Shown piece by piece: positions 18,830 to 25,219 of a stretch of DNA of 64,000 nucleotides (position 1 is the stretch's first letter; every line of letters begins with the position of its first letter). Source of the DNA: an uncultured Paracoccaceae bacterium (GTDB lineage Bacteria; Pseudomonadota; Alphaproteobacteria; Rhodobacterales; Rhodobacteraceae). A model generated the notes under the pieces. It worked only from the letters and a program-made list of their open reading frames with translations, had not been told where the DNA came from and did no database searches. A program made the translations under genes and the position numbers. The stretch is taken from contig CANKYO010000005.1 in assembly GCA_947488175.1 (NCBI GenBank), positions 1 through 64,000 on the forward strand, read 5' to 3'.

Positions 18830-19192
18830 ATGGTCCGCAACAGGTCACTCTGCACGTGCGCGGCGACCTTGCTGGTCGCCGCTACAATGTGGATTTGCAT
18901 TGGATCTGCGGGTGCGGCGGATGACAACACATTGGCAACAACCCATGCCGATGCCGGATTGCCCTGCATGGCTTGTCATGTGGAAAACCCGCCAGCCCAA
19001 CCTGTTGCGACGGAGACTTGTACGGTCTGTCATGGTCTGGGCCAGGGCCTTGCCGAAACAACGGCCGAAATAGAACCCAACCCCCATGCCTCCCACAAGG
19101 GTGATTTGCCCTGTGCCAGCTGTCACCGCATGCATAGCGCCTCGGTTGAAGCCTGCGCGGGCTGTCACAGTTGGGGATACACCGTACCCTAA
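18830..19192 (+). CDS. Periplasmic tetraheme cytochrome c
   Basis: A 120-residue exported protein with a signal peptide ending near SAGAA and four CxxCH motifs: CMACH, CTVCH, CASCH and CAGCH. Size and spacing resemble the small tetraheme cytochromes and the heme domain of flavocytochrome c fumarate reductases. It lies three bases after the flavoprotein stop, so the pair is translated together. It should deliver electrons to the flavoprotein, and could also serve the TorA reductase next door, whose own cytochrome is short. His residues suited to distal heme ligation are present (THADAG, HASHKG, HRMHS). Confidence 0.9.
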   Translation: MVRNRSLCTCAATLLVAATMWICIGSAGAADDNTLATTHADAGLPCMACHVENPPAQPVATETCTVCHGLGQGLAETTAEIEPNPHASHKGDLPCASCHRMHSASVEACAGCHSWGYTVP

Positions 19193-19225
19193 GACAGTCG
19201 CTGACTGTGACCCTGCCACATGGCT

Positions 19226-19257
19226 AAGCCACCCGCGCAAACGCGGGTGGCTTTTAG
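19226..19257. terminator. Bidirectional terminator between tetraheme and torA-type genes
   Basis: Stem AAGCCACCCGCG / CGCGGGTGGCTT, twelve base pairs with a four-base loop and TTTT on the rightward side. It lies between convergent genes and can serve both. Confidence 0.85.
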
Positions 19258-19276
19258 CTGGCAGATTGAGCATCAT

Positions 19277-21733
19277 TCAGCCGTTGCGCGGTGTATCGAA
19301 CACGGTCACCGCAGGTGGGGTGCCGACGAACTTTTCCACCTCAGCGTTGGCCGTGTGCCCGCAGTTGCCCTGCGCCAGTTTGGACGTCCCAAGATCAGGC
19401 GTCAGGATGTTCACGTTACCATAGGCGCAAACGGTGCCGGGGGTACCCGGCTCAGCCGGGCTATACCAACCGCCTTCGCTGACTTTCAGCACACCGCGCC
19501 GGATATCGTCGGTCACGACTGCGCCGGCCAACAGTGCCCCGCGATCATTGTAGACCCGGACAACGTCGCCATCCGCAATACCGCGCGCCGCAGCATCTGC
19601 AGTGTTGATCAGGCACGGTTCACGCCCCGCAACTGCATAGGTTTCGCGGAATGACGTGCCGCAAAGCTGCGAATGCAACCGCCCGATGGAGTGCTGGCTG
19701 GACACATGCAACGGATATTTGGCATCCGGGCCATCGAGCCGCTCAATCGGTTCCATCCAGGTGGGGTGCGGCGGGCAATCGTCATAGCCCATCTTTTCGA
19801 TATTACGCGAATAGATCTCGATCAGGCCGGACGGTGTGCCCAAGGGCTCCAGCACCGGATCGTCGCGGAACGCCGCATAGCGGACAAAGCTGCGTCCTTC
19901 ATCGGTTACCGGATACATGACATAGCCTTGATCCCAGAACGTGTCGAAGTCCGGCATTGTGATGCCTGTCGCCTCTTGCTGATCAAAGGTCGTCTCGTAG
20001 AACTGCCTGATCCACGTCATCTCGTCCTTGCCTTCGTCGAAATACGCGCGGGTGCCAAAGCGGTCGGACAGGTCGGCGAAGATATCAAAGTCGGATCGCG
20101 CCTCGTACATCGGCTCGATCACTTTTTTCATCGCAAGAACGCCTTTTTGCGAATAGTCGCCGTACATTTCGATGTCATTGCGTTCAAACGCGCTGGTGGC
20201 GGGCAGGACGATGTCGGCGTGCCGTGCCGTTGGGGTCCATTGGAAATCCTGCACGATGAAGGTATCGACTTTCTGCAGCGCGCGCAGCAGGCGGTTCTGG
20301 TCCTGGTGGTGGGCAAAGGGGTTGCCGCCGACCCAATAGACCAGATTGATATCGGGGTAGATGCCTGCTTCACCATTGAAGTCGAAGGCACCACCGGGAT
20401 TTTCCAGCATATCGGTGATCCGTGCCACCGGAATACGGTCTGATGCATCGGGCTGCGTGTCTGTACGCGTAAGCTGTACGGACCCTGCGTTCATCCCCGA
20501 TGGCCTTGGCCCTTTGGCCGAAGGCGACCCACCACTGGAGTAATGATAGCTGAGCCCAAAGCCCCCACCGGGCAAACCGATCTGCCCCAGCATCGCTGCC
20601 AATGTCACAAGCATCCAATGCGCCTGTTCACCGTGATGCATCCGCTGCATCGACCAGCCACTGGCCAGCATCGTGCGATTGGCCGCGAAGTCGCGGGCCA
20701 ACTGGCGGATGACGTCAGCCTCTACCCCACAGACACCGGCGGCCCAATCTGCGTCCTTAGGTTGGCCGTCGCTTTCGCCCGTCAGATAGGGCAGGAACCG
20801 ATCAAATCCGGTTGTGTAGGTATCCATGAACGCCTGATCATGTAGGCCTTCCTCAAGCAGCGTATGTGCGATGCCCATCATCATGGTGACATCCGTCTGC
20901 GGCTTGGGCGCGATCCACTCGGCGTTCATATACGCGGCTGTGTCGCTGCGGATCGGATCAATGCAGATCACGCGTTTGCCGGTGGCCTTGAAGTCCTCCA
21001 TCCCCTCATAGGCATCGTGATCGGGCACGACCCAGCCAATCTTGTTGGTCACAACCGGGTTGGCGCCCCATAAAACCATCAGGTCCGTATTCTCGACCAC
21101 AACAGGCCATGCTGTTTGCTGTTCATAGACTTCGATTGTGCCCAGCACATGCCGCATAATGACCTGAGACGCCCCCGTTGAATAATCCCCTACATGGCTG
21201 ACAAATCCGCCTGTGCCATTCAGGAACCGCCGCAACAGGTTGCGCGCGTTGTTGAACTTGCCGGGGCTTTTCCAACCGTAGGAGCCACCAAAGATGCCCT
21301 TTGGACCGCTCTCTTCCTGCACCCGTGCGACCTCATCCGCGACAAGCTGCAGGGCCTGATCCCAACTGACGCGGACGAAATCATCGCGGCCACGCGTGTC
21401 TGATGCTGTCCCCGGGCCGCCTTCCAGATAGGCGCGGCGCACCATGGGGTATTTGATCCGCGTCGGGGAATAGACGCTGTCCATCACACCTTCCAGCATC
21501 TTGGCGGGAAAGCGATCTTCTTCCCAGCCACGCACGGCGGTCCACCTGCCGTCCGTCACGGTGGCATGAAACGCACCCCAATGTGATCCAGTCAGCACCT
21601 CGCCGTTTTGCGCGGCCTGTGCCATGCCAGCGCCCAGCACAGATGGCCCCAGCACAGCGGCGACACCCGCCAGCGATGTAGTTTCCAGAAAGCCCCTGCG
21701 GGTCAGTCCCCGGTGTGGTGATTGGTCAGACAT
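19277..21733 (-). CDS. torA: Periplasmic TMAO/DMSO reductase (bis-MGD molybdoenzyme)
   Basis: An 818-residue catalytic subunit of the TorA/DorA/BisC branch. The N-terminal Tat signal (TRRGFLETTSLAG) is cleaved after AQA near residue 40. There is no N-terminal Cys cluster for an iron-sulfur centre, as in TorA/DorA. The Mo-ligating Ser is in VGDYSTGASQVIM (about residue 185), flanked by the typical GTIEVYEQQTAWP. The enzyme reduces trimethylamine N-oxide or dimethyl sulfoxide in the periplasm. It is last in an operon mono-heme cytochrome - chaperone - reductase, and its ATG overlaps the chaperone stop. TMAO against DMSO preference cannot be read from the sequence; dorA is an equally valid symbol. 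Confidence 0.92.
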   Translation of the reverse strand: MSDQSPHRGLTRRGFLETTSLAGVAAVLGPSVLGAGMAQAAQNGEVLTGSHWGAFHATVTDGRWTAVRGWEEDRFPAKMLEGVMDSVYSPTRIKYPMVRRAYLEGGPGTASDTRGRDDFVRVSWDQALQLVADEVARVQEESGPKGIFGGSYGWKSPGKFNNARNLLRRFLNGTGGFVSHVGDYSTGASQVIMRHVLGTIEVYEQQTAWPVVVENTDLMVLWGANPVVTNKIGWVVPDHDAYEGMEDFKATGKRVICIDPIRSDTAAYMNAEWIAPKPQTDVTMMMGIAHTLLEEGLHDQAFMDTYTTGFDRFLPYLTGESDGQPKDADWAAGVCGVEADVIRQLARDFAANRTMLASGWSMQRMHHGEQAHWMLVTLAAMLGQIGLPGGGFGLSYHYSSGGSPSAKGPRPSGMNAGSVQLTRTDTQPDASDRIPVARITDMLENPGGAFDFNGEAGIYPDINLVYWVGGNPFAHHQDQNRLLRALQKVDTFIVQDFQWTPTARHADIVLPATSAFERNDIEMYGDYSQKGVLAMKKVIEPMYEARSDFDIFADLSDRFGTRAYFDEGKDEMTWIRQFYETTFDQQEATGITMPDFDTFWDQGYVMYPVTDEGRSFVRYAAFRDDPVLEPLGTPSGLIEIYSRNIEKMGYDDCPPHPTWMEPIERLDGPDAKYPLHVSSQHSIGRLHSQLCGTSFRETYAVAGREPCLINTADAAARGIADGDVVRVYNDRGALLAGAVVTDDIRRGVLKVSEGGWYSPAEPGTPGTVCAYGNVNILTPDLGTSKLAQGNCGHTANAEVEKFVGTPPAVTVFDTPRNG

Positions 21734-22361
21734 TTTCTTCTTCCTCCTTGACCCGGACCGGACGGGTCCAGAGCCATTTCAAATCCTCTGCAACGAAATC
21801 TTCGGCAGTGCGCGCAAGCAGGGCGTAGAAACCATGCTGATCACTGCGGGCGCAGGCCGTGCCAAATTCCGGCAGCCATGCGGCCAGATGATCCTCCAGA
21901 AATTCAATTTGCTGGGCCGTCGGCCTACCCGACGCAATCAGTTGCGCCGCCACAGCAAGAATGACCGCGATGTGATCGGCAGGTTCACGATAGGTGCCCG
22001 CGACATGCATGTTCAGGTCTTTGAGGTGCTGCGCCATGGCCGCCGTCGGCGCCTGACAAACACGCCCACGGGGATCAACAAAAGAGCTTTGGGATGACGG
22101 CACGCTCTGCGACCCCCCGGCACCCAGAAAGAGGAAGGCATAGGCCCCAGCGAGGTCGCTTTCCGAAAGGGTGGGGTCTTTGTCAAACACCTGAAAGCGG
22201 GCCAGCAGCGGGCCGATACAGGGGTCGTCGTTCAAATCCTCTTGCACTGCCACCGCCGCCAGTTGGCTGATCTTTGCAGCGGTTGCAGGTTGCGCAAACA
22301 AGTCCGATAGCAGCCGATAGACCACAATGCGCGATGCCGATGTGTCCTGTTTAATCTGCAT
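21726..22361 (-). CDS. torD: TorD-family chaperone for the molybdoenzyme
   Basis: A 211-residue cytoplasmic all-helical chaperone, read from ATG 22361 (GGAG nine bases upstream) rather than the longer frame. The TorD family shows the core pattern VYRLLSDLFAQP at the start, a central D-L-N-M-H/Y-x-x-E-P-A-D-H-I motif (DLNMHVAGTYREPADHI), and helices to the end. It binds the Tat signal and the apo-form of the TMAO/DMSO reductase until the Mo cofactor is inserted. It overlaps the upstream cytochrome gene by 11 bases and torA by 8, showing translational coupling. Confidence 0.9.
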   Translation of the reverse strand: MQIKQDTSASRIVVYRLLSDLFAQPATAAKISQLAAVAVQEDLNDDPCIGPLLARFQVFDKDPTLSESDLAGAYAFLFLGAGGSQSVPSSQSSFVDPRGRVCQAPTAAMAQHLKDLNMHVAGTYREPADHIAVILAVAAQLIASGRPTAQQIEFLEDHLAAWLPEFGTACARSDQHGFYALLARTAEDFVAEDLKWLWTRPVRVKEEEENV

Positions 22362-23016
22362 GGGCGTTCTCCATTGAGAGCGGAGGATCCATGTCGCTGG
22401 CATGCAGTTGCAGGTACTTTTGCAAGAACCGATAGTCGGGTTTGTCGAGCGTGATGTAGCGTTCCATGGATTTCATCAGCCCGATCCACTGGTTCGACAG
22501 GTAATCATTGGGACGCATCGAACTGTGGCAATTTGCGCAGGCCGTTTGAAACATCGTCACCCCTTGGTCCCAAAGCAGATTTGGATCAGGGGTCAGCCGA
22601 TCAGGGCTGACCCACACATCGAGGCTGATAGGGTGCCAGATCAGATCGGTTTCAGGATCAACAACCGGATCGCCCAGGATCGTTCGCTCTTGCGCACCGA
22701 CCCTGAGGCTAGCCGCCAGAATACGTTGGCCCATTTGTTCATAGATGGCGCGATCCGCACCCTGTTCCCGCCAGCCGGTCAAACGGACGTGCAGCGCGTC
22801 TTGGGTTTGTTCCAGCAGGGTCACTTCTGTCGCAGCAAAGATGATGCCAGCGATTTGGGTGCGCCCAACGTGGTGTGGTTGCAAATACAGATTTTTTTCC
22901 GCGTTTGTATAAAGGCGATGTTCTTCAGCGAGAGCCTGATCAGCAACCAACAGGCCGCTCAACAGCAGAAAACCAATGGATTGTAGACAGATTTTGCATG
23001 CTGAAGCGACTGCCAT
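22351..23016 (-). CDS. Mono-heme TorC-like periplasmic cytochrome c
   Basis: A 221-residue exported protein. ATG 23016, with AGGAG upstream, opens the signal (cut near DQALA). It corresponds to the C-terminal part of TorC/DorC: a beta-rich segment, then one heme motif CANCH (about residue 160), with NQWIGLMKSMERY and FLQKYLQLHASD as in TorC. The N-terminal tetraheme NapC/NirT-like quinol-oxidising domain of normal TorC is missing, with no remnant seen, so the membrane link is absent. Electrons must come from another cytochrome, perhaps the tetraheme protein at 18830. First gene of the reductase operon, with an FNR-like box 78 bases upstream. Confidence 0.82.
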   Translation of the reverse strand: MAVASACKICLQSIGFLLLSGLLVADQALAEEHRLYTNAEKNLYLQPHHVGRTQIAGIIFAATEVTLLEQTQDALHVRLTGWREQGADRAIYEQMGQRILAASLRVGAQERTILGDPVVDPETDLIWHPISLDVWVSPDRLTPDPNLLWDQGVTMFQTACANCHSSMRPNDYLSNQWIGLMKSMERYITLDKPDYRFLQKYLQLHASDMDPPLSMENAHAD

Positions 23017-23093
23017 AAGAAATGAACTCTCCTGCGAGGTTTCGCACCAAGGCACCTTGTGTGATGAGAATGCGCCAATTCGTCATGGCACGA

Positions 23094-23107
23094 TTGACAA
23101 TAGTCAA
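23094..23107. promoter_or_regulatory. FNR/FnrL-type box of the torC-torD-torA operon
   Basis: TTGACAATAGTCAA is a perfectly symmetric TTGAC-N4-GTCAA, 78 bases before the first gene start (leftward). It fits anaerobic induction of the reductase operon. Confidence 0.8.
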
Positions 23108-23524
23108 TCTGCAGAAGCCCACTTTGTCCCGCAGCGTGCTAATTGGTGGTTCCAGATTTGCTGCATACTGCCTGAATGGCTGCTTTTGCCTCTGCGAGGC
23201 AGCAGCGTTTTCGCTACAGCGCGGCAAGTTCTTGCGCGGTGAGCGCACGCAGCAAAATGTTGGCACTTCCGCAATGGCTCGCCGCCGACATCTGACGTTT
23301 TTGGTCGGATGACTAGTGCCAGCCCGAACCGGACATCGGATTGGCAGGTCAGCGGACAAAGCAGAACTTGGATTTTCCACGGTTGCTCACGCAGCATTAC
23401 TTTGCATTGGCGGCGGGTTCTACGCTGCAGCGCAGCCCAAGTCGCGGAAGCGGTCATTGCCGAGCGGCTTTGGTGGCCTCAGCGTGCGGCGTTGCAGGCG
23501 CTTTGGACTCAGCCGTGACAAAAA
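23108..23524. other. Gene-free stretch with dispersed intergenic repeat
   Basis: No credible gene. Bases about 23270-23364 are a second copy of the repeat at 1525-1620. The short frames here are not protein-like. Confidence 0.5.
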
Positions 23525-23556
23525 AGACGGCGCCCGGTGAAGGGCGCCGTCTTATT
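23525..23556. terminator. Terminator downstream of an outer-membrane-protein relic
   Basis: Stem AAGACGGCGCCC / GGGCGCCGTCTT, twelve base pairs with a six-base loop. It is the transcription stop of the leftward relic at 23562; the AAAAAA run on the plus strand gives the U-tract on the leftward transcript. Confidence 0.8.
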
Positions 23557-23561
23557 GCCGT

Positions 23562-23660
23562 TTAGAACTGGATGTTCAGGCCAATCTGAAGTCCGTGACG
23601 TTCGTAATCTTCGCCAAACGCGCCACCATAGGCTCGTATTGATTGGAGCCCTACCTGATC
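23562..23660 (-). pseudogene. C-terminal fragment of an outer-membrane beta-barrel protein
   Basis: The complement encodes AYGGAFGEDYERHGLQIGL followed by NIQF and a stop, a typical last strand and terminal Phe of an outer-membrane barrel. Nothing protein-like precedes it by more than about 35 codons and there is no start codon. The fragment abuts its terminator, so it looks like the tail of a deleted outer-membrane gene. Confidence 0.6.
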
Positions 23661-23691
23661 AAGTAGCAGTGGATCGCTTCACTGCCGCCCA

Positions 23692-23705
23692 TTGAGACAT
23701 CTCAA
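23692..23705. promoter_or_regulatory. FNR-type palindrome, symmetric variant
   Basis: TTGAGACATCTCAA is a perfect palindrome of the TTGA-N6-TCAA kind with G/C inner positions. It is 68 bases before the start of the broken stress-protein gene. Confidence 0.6.
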
Positions 23706-23773
23706 TAGGTTCATCCCAATTGAACGCATAATCCACGCCAGAATGCTCTGTTGCGCATTACATGGAGACCAGA

Positions 23774-24358
23774 ATGGCCGACGACGAGACCGAAGCAAAA
23801 GCAAGCAAAACGACTTACATCAACATTCCCGAAGCTGTCGGGGTGTTTGATACGCTCGAAGCCCAACAGGCTGCATTTTATGATTTGCGTTCCGTGGGGT
23901 TTCACCACTCGGACATAAGTCTTTTGGGAAGCCAGGAAGCCTTGGAAGAAAAGCTAGGCAAAGCCTATTGACGAGCGTCCGAGCTTGAGGACGACCCAAG
24001 AGCGCCAAGAGCGAATTTTGTGTCCGAGGAGGCAATCGGGGAGCTTGAAGGCGCTATCGCGGGTGGGTTCTTCTTTGTGGGATCCGCCATTGCCATGACG
24101 GCCTTGTTGACACCCGCGAGCACAGCGGCCGCATCGATTGCCGCGGTAGCCATCGGCGGCAGCCCGGCTGCGGTCATCGGGACGCTTCTGGCAAGGCGTG
24201 TCGGAAAGCACCACAAGGAATACTACGAAAGCCAGATCGGGCACGGCGGGATCCTGATGTGGGTCCGAACGCGCGACAAGGAACGGGAAGACCTCGCTGT
24301 TAAGATCATGAAAGCGCACTCGGGACGCGACGTTCATGTCCACGGCTGGAGCGAATAA
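23774..24358 (+). pseudogene. Stress-type membrane protein gene interrupted by one in-frame TGA
   Basis: Starting at ATG 23774 (GGAG upstream), the frame runs through FDTLEAQQAAFYDLR and LLGSQEALEEKLGKAY to TGA at 23969-23971. The same frame then continues without any shift (RASELEDDPRAP, then FVSEEAIGELEGAIAGG) through a hydrophobic hairpin to HVHGWSE at 24358. Together this is one protein of about 194 residues of the uncharacterised low-oxygen/stress type found next to HdeD and universal stress proteins. A single base change, for example CGA to TGA, explains the break. The downstream half has an in-frame ATG and GTG but no good ribosome site. Suppression is possible but not supported. Confidence 0.8.
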
Positions 24359-24413
24359 CGGTCTTTCGGTTTCTGATCGCACGCTAAACATTTCGATAAC
24401 GAGGATGTAACGC

Positions 24414-24989
24414 ATGGAACATCAACGCGCCGACAGTTTGCAGACCCCCACCGGATTTGCTGTGAAACAGTGGCGACGACGGCTGTACGCGACTGGTCTT
24501 GCCATGATCGTTCTCGGCACTTTGGCAATCGTCATGCCGATTGTGAGTTCTTACACAGTAATCTTTCTGATCGGTACCGTTCTTACATTTAGCGGTCTGC
24601 TTGCAGTGCTGTTGGCACTACCTTTTAGGGGGACACCAGCCTTTGTCTGGATGTTGTTCGCTGGCATGTTTCCACTTTGCGCCGGACTATACTTTTTGGT
24701 CTTTCCGGCGTCAGGGCTGACAACGCTCACATTCGTTATTGCTGCAATCCTGCTCCTCACCGGTGTTTCTCAGAGCGTATCCGCGTTCAACATGCGCGGT
24801 ATCAAAGGGTCAGTCTGGGTCTTTATGTCGGGTCTGATCAGTATCGGGCTGAGTGTTCTGATTTTTGCGGTGCTGCCCGAGGCGTCCACTGTCTCGTTGG
24901 GCATTCTGTTGGGCCTTGACCTGATAACCACCGGTGTGTCCCTGGTATTATTAACCTCTGCCATGCCTCACGTTGCTAAACACAGTTAA
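24414..24989 (+). CDS. HdeD-family membrane protein
   Basis: A 191-residue inner-membrane protein with six predicted helices in three hairpins, the DUF308/HdeD pattern. The helices are centred near residues 30, 55, 82, 107, 135 and 160, with few charged residues between them. HdeD proteins are linked to acid and stationary-phase stress in enterics. In alphaproteobacteria they often sit in oxygen-limited stress clusters with universal stress proteins, as here. It follows the broken stress gene by 55 bases and probably shares its promoter and the FNR-like box at 23692. Confidence 0.82.
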   Translation: MEHQRADSLQTPTGFAVKQWRRRLYATGLAMIVLGTLAIVMPIVSSYTVIFLIGTVLTFSGLLAVLLALPFRGTPAFVWMLFAGMFPLCAGLYFLVFPASGLTTLTFVIAAILLLTGVSQSVSAFNMRGIKGSVWVFMSGLISIGLSVLIFAVLPEASTVSLGILLGLDLITTGVSLVLLTSAMPHVAKHS

Positions 24990-25219
24990 TGCATTGTGAT
25001 CAGCTTTTGTGTGGTTCGTTGATTTGAACAAGTACGGAGCCCTTCTGCGACATTGGAGCAGTCGCAGCGAAGGTCCGGTTTTAAGAATAAGCGGCATCAG
25101 CGGCGTTCCCGTCCCACGTTGCCGTTGTCATTGCGGAGGGCAGACGGAAGTAGTTGTCGGCCATGGCGCTCAATCACCCGAACTTCGACCCACTTGCTTT
25201 GATATCCAAGTTTGTCAGT

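Noticed and set aside
23969..23990. TGA in the stress gene as a selenocysteine or programmed readthrough site; a small CGTCC/GGACG hairpin follows.
   Set aside because: The stem is only five pairs, no selenocysteine machinery is in view, and the family, as I recall it, has ordinary residues here. A plain nonsense mutation is simpler.
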